Shown piece by piece: positions 36,938 through 49,568 of a stretch of 64,000 bases of DNA (position 1 is its first letter; every line of letters starts with the position of its first letter). The position numbers and the translations under genes were made by a program. Source of the DNA: Brassica napus. Lineage: Eukaryota; Streptophyta; Magnoliopsida; Brassicales; Brassicaceae. The notes beneath the pieces were generated by a model. The model was not told the origin of the DNA and did no database searches. It saw nothing but the letters and a program-made list of their open reading frames with translations. The stretch covers positions 806,001 through 870,000 of the forward strand of contig NC_063435.1 in the NCBI RefSeq assembly GCF_020379485.1. The letters are read 5' to 3'.

Positions 36938-37763
36938 GGTTGATGTGGTTGTCGAGATGCTAACAGAGAGGCACATGCAAAGCTTAAATGATGGTATCAC
37001 TGGTGGCCAAAGCATCTCCTTAAAGCTGTCCTTTTTCATCTAAGACCTCTTTTTTAATTTCCTTTTTCTACCGCTTCTCTCTTTCTCTCTCTATACATAC
37101 ATATATATATATTTAATTTATATATCTGTAACTTATATGTACTTGGGTTTACAACTTTATATATATCAACTTGTGTATATGAACTTACTTACTAATGCCG
37201 AGTTGTGCACGTATGCAAACCTAAAAGTGTATCAATTAATTAATACTATATTATATCTCTTTTCTTGAGCTACAAATACGTTTGAGGATAATATTTCAAT
37301 ATATATATATGTTGCACAAAAAAAAAAATATATATTATATTATTTTGAAATATTTCAAAATATATGAATTTTAATTTATACGCTGTAGATAAAATGTTTG
37401 GTTGGTTGAAGATAGGTGGTTCCTCGCTTTATTATCCACAAGAAAAAGAGGATCATTACGAATATGTGCTCAATTCCTTTTGCATAAAGTTATGTAATTA
37501 AATTTTGAAAATTAGCTAATACCCTTAGATGGGCTATGTGATGAGCAGTTTTCGTAATAAAAAAAAGTAATAACTGGATCCAAAATTTTCAAAATGGATC
37601 ACTAACACGTTTAGGTATGCATCACAGTTTGTCAAACCTATAATTAATTGCGTCAAACAAAATAATTTCGATCTTATGTTAGCAAAAGTAAGCTACATAT
37701 ATCATATATATACGTCAGTGGGAAGAAAAAGCAGATTAGTATTTTTCCTCACCAATAGACTAA
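36396..37763. other. Intergenic between mariner and Harbinger elements
   Basis: Contains the GA microsatellite at 36,886-36,934 and a 28-codon ATG frame at 36,957-37,043, otherwise AT-rich sequence with (TA)n runs near 37,100 and 37,300. No gene that I can support. Confidence 0.5.
36886..36934. repeat. (GA)n microsatellite
   Basis: Nearly pure GA repeat of about 45-50 bases. A CT-rich tract on the same strand at 37,075-37,093 is complementary, so the two could pair around a 28-codon ATG frame at 36,957-37,043. Confidence 0.9.
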
Positions 37764-38377
37764 GGGTATGACTGGTTTTCCCGCTACCACCCGCAAACGC
37801 AGCTTTTGCGGTTGATAGCGGTTGCTGGCGTTTTGCAACAATCGCTCAAACCGCTCTAAACCGCTCCAAATCGCTCTGAACCTCATAAATTCAAAAGCTG
37901 GTTCCAGCTAGCGTTTGCGGTTGCGGGCGTTTGGGGAAGGATAAAAAATTTTTTTTTTTCCAAAACAATATAAATACAAAAATAAAAAAATTCAATAAAA
38001 AAATAAATTGAAATTATAAAAATGCTAAAATATACCAATTATATTATAATTAATATTATAAAACTTTAAAATAAAAATATTTTCTATATTTTTAAAAAAT
38101 TTAAACTATAACTTTCTAAATATAAATTTTATATTTATTATAATATTATTATTTTTGATATTTTTATAATTGTATAAAATATAAATATTGTTAATTTATT
38201 ATTTAACCGCTGCTGCATTTGGTAGTTAACCAGTCATAAGTATCCCGCAAACGCACCAATTTCTAACCGCAGAACCATTCGTACAAATCTCTTAAAACCG
38301 CTAGAAACCGCAACCACCCGCATCCGCAAACTCCCGCAACCGCAACCGCAACCGCTGCGGTTGAACCAGTCAGGCCC
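37764..38377. mobile_element. Harbinger-type non-autonomous element, 614 bp
   Basis: Flanked by TAA duplications (37,761-37,763 and 38,378-38,380). Ends GGGTATGACTGGTT and, reverse-complemented from the right, GGGCCTGACTGGTT, with 12 of 14 matching. Both subterminal zones carry many copies of ACCGC/GCGGT (AACCGCTCTAAACCGCTCC at the left; CCGCAACCGCAACCGCAACC at the right), and the middle is almost pure A/T. No coding capacity. Confidence 0.85.
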
Positions 38378-38380
38378 TAA

Positions 38381-39890
38381 AGCAACAAACCTAAATTTCT
38401 AAGGAAAGAATATTATTATAAAACACCAAAGCCGACAAAAACTAGGAAAAAAAATTCAATTTACCGAAAGAAAGAATATTAAGAAAATACATTATAACAA
38501 GGAGAGAGAAATGTGCTACAAAGGGTACAAGCCCACTAAAGTCTGAAGGCCATCGCTCATCTAAAATTTATAATATTATTTTCTAAGAGGCAGTATATAG
38601 ATTTACATGATATAGTATTTTGATTCCACCAAAACTAGTATTAGTAAACATTGAAAATATCTAACACAATTTGATGATGCTCATGAGCCACTTCTATATA
38701 ATATATAACGCGTGTATGTGCGAGTACATGGAAATTTTAACGAGAAAAACACATGAGCTGTCTAACAGTCAAATCTAAATATGCATTATAAATTTATAAC
38801 CACGAATTTGATATCCATAATAGAGTCAACGACTCAACATCAATTAAGTTGGATTTTTTCTTTGTTAAAGTTCGCTTACATCATAGGGTATCCCATTAGG
38901 TTGGTGTACCTTATGATAATTCTACCACCGAAAAAAACAGAAAGCAATAATAATACATCTACGTATTACATATAGAAGAAATAAAAAGAGAAAGAAACTA
39001 GGTTTATGTGAACCAAATATTCCCGATCTTCATTATTTACTGCGGTAAATTTTTGAAAAAGGGGGAAAAGAGAGATGTTAGGGTTAATATTATTATCATT
39101 TATTGAGGAAATGGGCTCATCTAGGGTAACATCACCTACCCATACAATATTATCATGCTTTTAGGGCTCTTATTTGTCTATCCTGGTCCCATAACTCCCA
39201 CACTCTCTCTTCCGCCACGTCAACGGAACGCTCCAATCTCTCTCCTCCTCCGTGCCGACGCTCCCTTTCCGTTCAGCGCCACGGACGAAACGTGCTCACA
39301 CGCGAAAACAAAGCGCCGTGATAACCACTCGCCTAGGGTTTTCTTTTTCAGACCACAACAAATGGGTTGTGATAAGAACCGCACATTGCGGCCACGTGGT
39401 CATTTCTAATTGGTTCCTTATACCTCATCCTACAACACAGAAACGTCTATACGATTTTTTTTGTTTTTTTATTTTAAACCTAAATAATGTTGAGTTTCCT
39501 TAAATAATAAAAGGCTAAAATCATATAATAATATCTTGTTGTTTAATTTTTCCGATACTTGTTAGTCTGTTACCCTAATGAAGCTATTTATATTAATGTT
39601 TAGATATTTTTCACTAAAATTAAGAAATATCGCATTCAACAATTGACCTATACATATACAAATACGTGTCGACAATATGTGGAGAGGTACGTAATCTTGT
39701 TTCGTGTAATTGGTAAATAAACAGACCAGATGGTGACATGGCAGTGCAGTGTTCCAGAGATATGAGTTGTTTTTTATTTCAAAAAGAGTTAAACCATTTA
39801 TATCAAATAATAATTATTTTATATATATGAAAATAAACCCTCGTTTCAAGGATAAAAGAGCTTCAGATTCTCTCTCTTCTTTCTCAACAG
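38381..39890. other. Intergenic, upstream of EMF1
   Basis: AT-rich, becoming GC-richer after 39,190. The stretch 39,190-39,410 (CCACGTCAACGG, GGCCACGTGGTC at 39,390-39,401 with a core CACGTG) looks promoter-like, but the ATG frames across it have no motif. Confidence 0.5.
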
Positions 39891-41039
39891 TCTCTCTCTA
39901 CAAAAAAAAGGTTTTCCCCCTTTCTCTCTCTCCTTGGCGTCGTCTTAGGGTTTCGCGAAATTTCGCAGTCAAATTCTACTCTCTCCCGACGAATCAACCC
40001 TCGAAGCTTACCTAATCTTCTTATCCACAAGCTTCTGAATCGTTCGATGCGGTTTTCTCCCCTTGCCGCTTAAGATCGAGCTCGAATCTCGCGTCTCTGA
40101 TTAACTCCGGTCGGATTTTCTCCCAGGTGCGTGTCTCCGACATGAATCTCTGATTGGTTCAATTTTAAGGTTTCGTATAGGGTTAGATCTTGCGGTAAGA
40201 GATTCACCTTGACTTGTAGCTGACTTCGTGTTTTTTTTTTCTAATCGAGGGCTCTTCACTGTTCATTTATACGTTTCTTCTAAAAAAACTCGATGTTCTT
40301 ACTTTTTTTTTTTAGATTTTTATTTCATTCACGGACTATTCACGTGCGGATAGATCTGGACCGTATTAATTAGTGGGTCTTCGGTTATCTTTGTTAATCA
40401 CATACGGTTAATTTTTTAAGTGTCTTATTTTTTGTTATTTTGCTTCTAAATAATTTGATTCTAAACCCTAATTTACTCAATATTAATATTTTTTGTTCGT
40501 AAGTAGGAGATTATATTGAAACAGGCCTGGTCTCATTTTTTTCTTGGGCATGTTCGTGTGTCTGAAAACCCTAATTTTAGGTTGGTGTTTAAGTTTAGGT
40601 TAATGTTTTGACTAATATCTGTCTATTGATTAATTTTGTTTTATGAAATGGGATGATAGTGAAGAAATTTCGTTCTTGATTTTATGTAGACTTTAGGGTT
40701 TACAAAGTTTAATTTACAATGGAATTTTAGAGGTAATTGGATGTTGGTTATGGAATGTTATTTCATGTGGATTGTTTGAATACAATGGTGTCAATTAGCT
40801 ATAAATATTCCTTAATTTAATTTAGAGTTATATGTGTGTTTCGTATATATGGAAAGTAAAGATTTTGAAGCGTTGTTTCTTTATATGCAATCATCATAAC
40901 TTAAATATTTTCATTTTCTGATGCTAAGAAACATTATGATCATGTGTTTATTTTTGCAGCACTTGTTGTGTAGAGAGTAGAATGGTGGAACTTAGTTAAA
41001 TCATCACTAAGACATAAAAATCTTCTTGAAGCAAAATCA
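39891..41039 (+). promoter_or_regulatory. EMF1 leader with 5' UTR intron, telo-boxes and a tiny uORF
   Basis: A CT-rich start region (39,870-39,930) leads into a leader exon ending TCCCAG/GTGCGT at 40,126. The 5' UTR intron spans 40,127-40,959 and ends TTTTTGCAG. Perfect telo-box motifs (AAACCCTAA or its complement) occur at 39,945-39,953, 40,463-40,471, 40,566-40,574 and 40,693-40,701. A five-codon upstream ORF (ATG GTG GAA CTT AGT TAA, 40,982-40,999) precedes the main ATG at 41,040. Transcript borders are inferred from sequence signals only. Confidence 0.6.
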
Positions 41040-44000
41040 ATGGGATCCTCCATTAAGATCAACTCAATATCCATAGATCTTGCAGACGCTGCTAAAGAGA
41101 TTGATATGGTAAAATGTGATCATTTCTCCATACGGTGAGCCTTCTATATATATTGACCTTATGTTATTAACCTTCCTTGTTAATTAAAGTATGTTTATAT
41201 TTTCCAATTACTATGTTGTGATCACTTCCAAATGCGTATAAATATATATGTACAATAGCAAGATACAAGTTGAAATGACATTGAATATATATTGAATTTT
41301 TCTTCTTCTTAATTTGATGATGCAGTGGATACGTAGCTGAAACTCGTGAGAGAGATCATAACAAATGTTGGCCGTTTCCGGAGGAGAGTGTTACTTTGGT
41401 GGACCAAGAAAACTATTCTCTTCCTTCTTTATCTGTTCCAAAGTTTAGATGGTGGCGTTGTATGAGCTGCATCAGAGATATCAATGCTGATGAAACAAAA
41501 GGTAAAACACATTCCAAAACTGTTTAATATATGTTTCATATAATAGCTAGAGATGAAGGGTTGCTTGAACTTATGCATGTAAGTGGCTTTTTAGATTGTG
41601 GACTGCATCCAAACTCAAAAAGTTTAAGCGGGAAAAAGCAGCTTGATGGAAATTCTTCGGTTATCCTAAGTCAAAGCAAATTGAATTCACTAACTATTAT
41701 TGATCAGGAGAAAGAAAGGAGAACTGGTATTGAAGGTATACATATTCTTGTTTTAGTTTCCATAATAAAGCAATTAAACATATAATTTTCTTGCAGATAA
41801 TGCTGTTGAGAAGAAAGGAGATGCAAACTGCAAGAGATCTCAGAAGGATGATCATAGAGGTACAAAAAAAATTTCTACTCAAGCAAATTAAAGTGTGCTG
41901 ATACTAGAAACTAATTTTGTAAAGGTCAAACAATTAATTGCAGCTACTATTTTTCTTAAGAGAGGTAATAATCCATCTACAGATGCTTCTACTGTTAAGA
42001 GCAAGAGCAGAAAGCTCGCAAGCCAAGAGCATGTAAGAAACAAGAAAGCTAAAGTAACAGATATTAGCAGCTGGAAAGAGAAACATAACGTGGGTGGTCA
42101 AGCCGTGACAACTTTTGGATCATCTGATATCGCTGGTGTGGTTGATGATACGCCTCCTAAGGCCATCAAGAATCATAACAAAGACAGTCTTGCTCTTACG
42201 GAATGCGATAACGGTTCATCAGAGAGTATAAATCTCGCCATGACTGGTTTGCAGCGTAGGAAAACTCGCAAGGTTCGTCGGCTTAGCGAGCTGCTTGATC
42301 AACCCGAGACCAAAACCAGTGGTGGTAAAGAAGAGCCTTCTTCTTCGAAAAGGGGTAGAAAGAGAAAAGTGTTGCCTGAAAACAACTACGTCAGCAGGAA
42401 ACTAATCACAGTCGGTGCAACTTCTGAAAATGACTCCGATCAAGATTATAGTACATCAAGTGATAGTGGGTTTGATAGAGATCTTATTAAGGGCAAGCAG
42501 AAGAACAGAAGGTTCCAGGTCGTTGACGAGTTTGTACCATCAGTACTTCCTTGTGAAACTTCACAAGATCTTAGTAAGAGCACTGCTTTATCAGTTCCTT
42601 GTCCTCTGAGTACTCAGAGAACAGAGAAGAAGCTCAGCTTATCCAAGAAGAAGAAACATAAGCCTGTTTCAGACAACGAGAAGAGTACACTGATCAGCTT
42701 TGGTTCCCAATATACTAGAGATTTGTTGAATGATCGTTTAGCTTCAGAAGGATATTTTAGAAAACCTATCCCTCAGCTTAATGTTAGGCCAGAGAATGAT
42801 CATGTGAGGTCAAGAGATGTGGAAGAACCAAACCGTCTTGGAGAGTTTGGTTCCTCTTCCAAACCCTACACAGGTGGATGGTTGAGAACAGGAGTGGATG
42901 CCAACAACAATACAGATAAATTGTCCTTTCAGAACTTCAATCTAAGAGGCACCACTTCTTCTACTGGTGCTGACAGAAAGGGGAAGACAGTTATGTTCCA
43001 AGAACAACAAGAACCACCCAAAAGCCAAAGCCATGATAGAACTGAAGACCAAAACGACGATATCCCCATGGAGATAGTTGAGCTCTTAGCCAAAAACCAA
43101 TACGAAAGGTGCCTTCCAGACAAAGAAGAGCCATCACAAGAAGCAACACACAAACCCAAGAACACTCTACTGATCGATCTCAACGAAACTTATGACAACG
43201 GAGGCTCGCTGGAGGATGACAACAACAACATATCAAGACCACCAAAACCTTGTGAAACCAATGCAAGGAGAGAGTCTCTTGACTTCTTCCCTATAAGTCA
43301 ACCCTATGTGCCTTCTCCCTTTGGTATCTTTCCTCCTCCTCCTCCTCAAGATAACCGGCCTAGCTCCATCAGGTTCTCTGGTCACACCTGCCAGTGGCTT
43401 GGTAACGTCCCAGCTATGTCTACTCATCCTCCCCCATATAGGGTACTACGTCCGTGTAACACGTGCCAAAGTGGTCCACACCAATACAGAGAACCACCTC
43501 TTCATCCAATATGGGCAACAACTTCAGTAAGACCAGTTTCTTACAACATGGATCCGTCGACGAAGCTTGGTATGCTTCCACAGCCACCACCACCCAGTGA
43601 TAAGAATACATGGAACCTTAACTTCGTCGCCGCCGCCGCCGCCAACGGGAAGCAAAAATGTGGGTCTAGTTCAGAACTCTCGTTTGGGTGCAAACATGGT
43701 GGTGGAGTTAATAATAATAGTAGACCGGTGGAAGCGTTCTCTAGTGAGAGCTCTATACCTGCGTTGCATCTACTCAGCCTTATGGATCCTAAGATTGGAC
43801 CAAACACTCCCTCTGACCACCAGGGAAACACTAAAGCTACTCAAAGACACTTCCCACTTGCTAGCCAGCCTAAGGGACGTGTAGATATACAAACAGGAGA
43901 CTCTAGTAAGCAGTTACCTTATGATTATTACAGCAAGAGTTTCCCCATGGTTCCACCACTTGGTGCGTCTTCATTCTCGTTTCAAAAGCCACAAGCTCCA

Positions 44001-44354
44001 TGGATCCATCATCACCAAGAGAAGAAGACCATGAGAAAAGAGCCGGTTTACAGCAGCAATGACCAAGGGAGGTTCCAGCTACTAGGGGCGTCTGATTCAA
44101 TGAAGCTCCCTTTGAAGTTTCACGTGATGGGTAAAGAGAAGAAACAGAACAGGAAAGCAGAGAGCTGCGGGGAGGCCTCGGCGTGGCCTCCAAGGAACAG
44201 TTGTGGAACCATTGTGTGCAGCGTGAGTAGAAACCCGGCTGATTTCACGATTCCTGAGCCTGGGAATGTTTACATGTTAACTGGTGAAAGTCTCAAGGTT
44301 CGAAAACGCGCAACATACAAGAAAAAACAAGTTTGTCTAAGCAAGACGCACTGA
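41040..44354 (+). CDS. EMBRYONIC FLOWER 1 (Polycomb repressor)
   Basis: EMF1 is a plant-specific Polycomb protein that represses flowering and seed genes with PRC2 and H2A ubiquitination. Five exons, 41,040-41,134, 41,326-41,501, 41,595-41,735, 41,797-41,859 and 41,944-44,354, join in frame to 961 residues (Arabidopsis about 1,096). The N-terminus MGSSIKINSISIDLADAAKE and the WWRCMSCIRDI segment are the conserved family head. Basic NLS-like RGRKRKVLPENN, SDSGFDRD and RRFQVVDEFVPSVLPCETSQ follow, then NDDIPMEIVELLAKNQYERC, SSESSIPALHLLSLMDP (an LxxLL-type motif) and the tail GPxSVSRNPADFTIPEPGNV-like region at 44,211-44,270. Several internal deletions relative to Arabidopsis shorten the middle. 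The last residues are altered: after KKKQVC the frame reads LSKTH and stops, whereas the neighbouring frame gives KQDALKQTTENA, close to the Arabidopsis tail, so a small C-terminal indel is likely. The gene is otherwise intact. Confidence 0.95.
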
Positions 44355-44927
44355 AGCAGACTACAGAAAATGCCTAGAGATAATATACAAAGTGGACGAG
44401 ACATGTGTTGGTAAGTTGCTAAGACTATATAGTTTGTTTATGTGAATCTTTGGTCAGATGGTGAGAGAAGAGGGGGTCACAAAGAGACACCGTTTCTACT
44501 GAAATCAAGAATAAGGCAGACACCAGTTATTGGATCTTTGTGCTCTGCACATCTCTCTTCTCTTATGTTTGTTTGTTTGTTAAGGCATACTTGGAAACAT
44601 TCAGCCTGTGTATATATTCATAGACCTTCTCTTTCTTTGTTTTACCTTTTATTGGATATACCTTTCATTGTGTTTGATATTTTGTATTAGTATATGATAA
44701 AGAGTATCCAAATGTTTCCAAATATTCGTTTTTAAAGAAGTTAAATACGGATTTTATGATCCATAGAGAATAACATGTATCCTACAATTTGTAAATATCC
44801 AATAAATCTGAGTAACAATTATATATTTATTTTATTAATGATCCTGGAGGAGAGTCCAATACATTCATAATGAAAATGAATTTTTATTCTTATTATCTTT
44901 TAATCACTGGAAACAAGAAGTTTTTAG
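44355..44927. other. Spacer between convergent EMF1 and GULLO3 genes
   Basis: Holds both 3' UTRs. No other feature. Confidence 0.6.
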
Positions 44928-47260
44928 TTAAGCCATTGAAACTTTAGCTGAGGAGAATCTGCAAACCCTAGCTTGTGTGTAAACAAGACCTTGTCTACAA
45001 AAGTAACCTTTAGAAGGGCTACAATGCCTGTCTTCTGAACACACACAGTTCCCTTCAAGCGCACATCCATCATACTTTAAACCTTCTCTCCCAAAAAGAA
45101 TCTCATCTGACCATTCACTAGAAAACATCATCTTAGGATCTAACTTGTTCTTCACTTCCAAAAACTTGTCAAAGTTAGGTCCATACTTTTGCTTCACGCC
45201 AAAGAAACCCACTTTCCTATTTTTCCCCCAATGCGGCTTTGCCCCGTGTTTTAAAAACGCCATCTGCTCCATCTCCTCCATCACATCTTGGTTTAACCTC
45301 GGGGTTAACGCATCGTCAGCTCGGTAATAGTTAAAGTCAATGACCACAGAGTCCTCTCCCTGGCCGAGATAAGCCTTTGAGCCCTTGATGAAACGTATGA
45401 GGATACCATTGTAGATGTCGATGCCGCAAAGTCTTTCGGGTTTCATGTCTCGTAGCTTCTTCACGTCGAGGATAAAGTCTCTAAACCGAGGTAACGGGAA
45501 TATAGCAGTTGTCTCGTAGAAGAACAGACCATTATATCTTGGATCCCAAGAGCAAGAGACATCAATTCTAAAGGAGGATGAGTAAAGGCAAGACCCTGAT
45601 GTCTGAATCTTTCCTTGGTTACCGATAACCGGATACCCGGTAAAGAGTAAACCATTGTTCTTTAAACCGTTCCCGGTTAATTTCTTGTAAGCCAACGTAG
45701 TATCAGCCGTCGTGCACTTCCCACTCTCGCTTTTACTAGCTTCAAGTGACTTCTCTGCAGCATTTTAAAATTTTAACCGTCTAAACCGGACTAAACCGGA
45801 TATGGTAATTATGTCCACAGAAAGAAAAAATGAACTAACCTAATGCTCGAACGCCTTTAGAGATCAAGATAGGGTTGGACTGAAAACCAATGAAATCGTT
45901 GACTCCGTTGCCGGAGACGTTGACCGGTGAACGGACATCGTAACGGTAAACGGCAGTTTTTCTAGAAGGATACCAAGTGATGTCTCCGAACTCGAATCTC
46001 TTGCCATGCTCCATGAAAATTTCTTCAAGAGCTACGTCAGATGTGAAGTTATACGTGATACTTCTCTTGAATGCTTTCTCTATCGAAAGCTTTACCTACA
46101 TAACGAGATTCAAAATGATTTGTATAAACACAGAGAATAGTTAACGGTTTTAACTTATACTTGCTCAGTTTATTTTAGTAGATGAAGTTTTAGCAATAAA
46201 TTTTTTTTTATTTTCTAACAAAGCTGGATTGTCCGAACCCCGAAAACCAACTCGATGAAATATAATCAACATAAACAATGACAAAAAAGAAAAAACCGAG
46301 TCCAAACACCACTTGCAAACTTATTACCATTAAGTTCGGAATTGTGCAAGCTATGGAGTCAATATAACCCATAACAAATTAATAAAACATTTAGTTTTGC
46401 GTATTTTCTTAATAAAAATATTATTAATCATCTATTTAATCAAAAATCAACAAATAAAAAATAAACTGTGTAATATGAAGAATTATTTAGTATAAAAATT
46501 AATATTTCATGTTAAAAACGTTATATAATTTGAAACCCATTTTTTATTAAAAAACGTATCTATTTAATAACGCTGGGAGTAATAATACCTTTGAGATTAC
46601 TCCTAAAACACCCAATGACACTTTAACGGCGTTAAGAAGCTTATCGTCTCTCCCTTCTTCGAGTCTAATAACTTTAGCGTAACGTTCAGATGAATTCGCT
46701 GGAACCACAAGGCTGATTCCGACAACATGATCGTGAACCGAACCGCCTCGTCCCGACCACGAGCTTCCGTGGGACCCAGTACTAATAAGCCCACCAATAC
46801 TCACTCCTTCCCAATACGGCGACGTTCCTATGCTAAACCCAGCTGCTTCCACTTTATCGATCAGCTCCCTCAACGACACTCCCGAGTCAGCCGTAACCGT
46901 TAACCGGTCCGGTTCAATTTCGATAACCGAGTTGTATTTTGATGTGCTGATTAGCATTGCGTCTGAACCGGAAGGGCAAGCGAGTTTAGGTATGGTGTGA
47001 GAGAATTTGGTGACGGTTTTGACCTTGAGATTGCGCTCAGACGCGTAAGCCACGGCTTTACGAAGCTCTTCCTCCGTCGTTGGGTATGTGATGTTAGCCG
47101 CCTTGCAGGTTTTCCGGTCAGGCCACGTTCCGTAGGCGCTCGAGACGGTGCAGCCGGTTTGGTCGCATCGTACCGGTGGTTGTGGTGGCACGGAACGGAC
47201 GGTCGATATAGTGACGAGGAGACAAAAGATTGAAAGGGATATTGTGTGAGAAAAACGCAT
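44928..47260 (-). CDS. L-gulono-1,4-lactone oxidase-like flavoprotein (GULLO3)
   Basis: GULLO proteins are secreted FAD-dependent aldonolactone oxidases related to ascorbate-forming enzymes. Exons 47,260-46,589, 46,095-45,840 and 45,754-44,928 join in frame to 584 residues, near the family length. A signal peptide (MRFSHTISLSIFCLLVTIST) is followed by Cys-containing VRCDQTGCTVSSAYG, then the FAD_binding_4 domain: TTEEELRKAVAYASERNLKV, TKFSHTIPKLACP and GVSIGGLISTGSHGSSWSGR. The C-terminal ALO domain includes FEFGDITWYPSRKTAVYRYD, KPHWGKNRKVGFFGVKQKYG and the closing DPKMMFSSEWSDEILFG, with a Cys-rich end (CALEGNCVCSEDRHC). All parts are open and spliced canonically. It lies next to EMF1 as in Arabidopsis (At5g11540). 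Substrate preference cannot be told from sequence. Confidence 0.94.
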
Positions 47261-49432
47261 GATTATACGGAGTGATTATGTGAACGGTACTCATGGTACT
47301 TAGTACTTATTTAGAAGAGAGGCGTTTGGAAATGCAAAACATTGCTTCGAAGGAAACAAATATTGCCAGATATCATATAATAATTGATTTCAAATCTTAT
47401 ATGATTTTCTTATAAATATGTGGCTGAAATAGCATCTTTTGGTGTGAATAGTATGATTATTTCTTCTTTTTGACCAGTGCATTATCATAAGAATATAAGA
47501 AATTAAAATTCCTATAATCTAAGATCTGGGTCAAGAACTAAACAGCACAACTATGTTATAACTTATAATCCCTTGATGAATTGGTGTCACTGTCACATAT
47601 GAAAATCAATAGGTCTAAATAGTGAAGGCGGAAGTTGACAAAAGAGTTGATCTGACAAAACAGTACAAAAAGCATGTTGTTGTGTGTGTGTGTTTTTAGA
47701 AAAAACAAAGCATGTAATGTTGGTTATAGTGAGTATGAATCAATTCGTTAGTGAAATATATAATTAAGATATCGATGTTAATCAAATTCAATTTACATCA
47801 AAATAAATTGTTTACATTATCTAATAACGTGAATATCGACTCTCCTAAAATAATGGATGTATGTTCTAGAGATATTACATCACTTCCGAGACTAATAAAA
47901 TAATTGGGCGAGGGTTATGAATCACAAGTTATTGACATTGGTGATTGCTTATTCAGAAATTAAGTGATAAGATTACTGGATTAATGCAATATATTTTAGT
48001 TGGTTACGACTCCAGGAGTATTATTGGTACCATCATTATCATGGAGTAAAAGGCAAACAAACCCTCTAAACTCATTTTCGCCCTTGGCCAACCTATATTA
48101 AAAGATGTTCTTGTGGGAACGAACCCTCATGCCATTCAGGGGCAGCTCTTGTAGAAGTAGGACCGATTTTTACATGTTGATGGTTAACTTAAGAAATACT
48201 TGGCCTGACCGGTCCAAACCTTGCATCTAATGGTTTATTGTGGATTGATCATTAAATGCGACGGTCTAAAACCTAAAACCAAATCATTTTTTAAACAGGC
48301 AACCATCAAACGGATTAACTCATCCTAATATATTTTATGTAGAAATGAGGATTAATTTGGTTCAGTCTTTTTCCTTTTTGAATTAGGTACGTTTTCAGAC
48401 TTAAAAAAATCCAAACAATATTTTGTCAATATTTTGAAAGCCTTTAGTAAAAAAATAATATTTTGTCAGTTTTGGGAATACTTTTTAATTTGTACTCTTA
48501 AACATTATGTTTGATAGTGTTACAAAAAAAAAACATTATGTTTGATAAAAACATTCATATATAGTTTTTATTAAAAGATTTTCAAGTTCTTTTTAATAAA
48601 CACTATTTACGTATAGTTTTATCAGATCTATAAAAAAAAATTGGTGTAAACAGATCTATAAAGTTTATAAATTAGACCAAAAATAATGTTTATATAGAAA
48701 ATGCAAGTCGTACGTTTACGTCCATAGGCAATTTGCTGTTAAATTTGATGTTAAATTTGATGTCTAGAGTTTGAGGTTAAGTACTTCACATTTGTTTAAA
48801 ATAAATACATAATTCGTATGCTTTAAATCTATTACGGTTTTTTGACCCCAAAAAAAATATATGTTACGGTTAATGGGTTGTATTGGCCATATTTCTATCG
48901 GAGTACGATATTTTGTAGCTTTGGAGACTGTTAAGTTAAAGGTAGTGATATGGTATGATATATATTACCAACTCACTAAGCGGAATAATTAGTCGCAAAC
49001 CAAATTATCGTTCAAATAAACTGGCTGGTGCGGTTGGTCATAATTATACTTTTGGTACGTACGTGGTATTGAAATGTTAAATATGTCGTCATTACTTGCC
49101 ATAACCCTGGCGAGATCAGTAAAAAGGGAGTAACGCTAGCTTATTTTTTGGTAAACTTATTCTACCCTAGTTAATTTGTAGATTTGAAATTTGTATAGGT
49201 ATGATGTACATCATAATACGTGAACGTGTACTAGGTCAAACAATGTAGGTGTACATTACGTATGTCAAGTTTTACTTTTTGTTGTACGTTCATTTGCATC
49301 AATTCTAATTTTATTGGTAGACCAATAAGTAGTCCATTTTTTCTGGATACTTAGGGCAAGAAATTATATTTGATTCGTATTATAGCTTCTACCATTTTTA
49401 ATTTTTTTTATTTCTGATTATAGAGTTTTTAG
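47261..49432. other. Intergenic, upstream of GULLO3
   Basis: GULLO3 promoter side, then AT-rich DNA. No gene found. A GC-moderate patch near 48,040-48,260 has no coding sense. Confidence 0.55.
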
Positions 49433-49441
49433 ACCTGAAAC

Positions 49442-49559
49442 TTTTTTTTTAATGAATGAAAAATTTATATTCATAACAAAAGAAAACTTTTTTACAAAGA
49501 ATGCATCATTGTGTAGAAGTCTATCAACTATTCCAAAGATTGTATGGTAAAACACTTGA
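49442..49559 (-). mobile_element. Extremely 5'-truncated LINE tail, 118 bp
   Basis: T run at 49,442-49,451 followed by AATGAATGAAAAATTTATAT and ATTCATAACAAAAG, the style of LINE 3' ends in reverse and similar to the tail of the LINE at 30.9 kb. Flanked by a 9-bp duplication ACCTGAAAC (49,433-49,441 and 49,560-49,568). No coding sequence remains. Confidence 0.65.
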
Positions 49560-49568
49560 ACCTGAAAC

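Noticed and set aside
36810..37060. Possible microRNA precursor near the GA repeat
   Set aside because: No match to a known plant miRNA that I could recall, and the stem between 36,955 and 37,020 is only 8 bp with a long loop.
39155..39503. Two 83-84 codon plus-strand frames upstream of EMF1
   Set aside because: No motif, overlapping frames in a CT/GC-rich promoter-like region; more likely non-coding.
42929..43884. Several overlapping 60-105 codon frames on both strands inside EMF1 exon 5
   Set aside because: Shadows of the EMF1 coding frame, which is continuous for 803 codons and matches the family.
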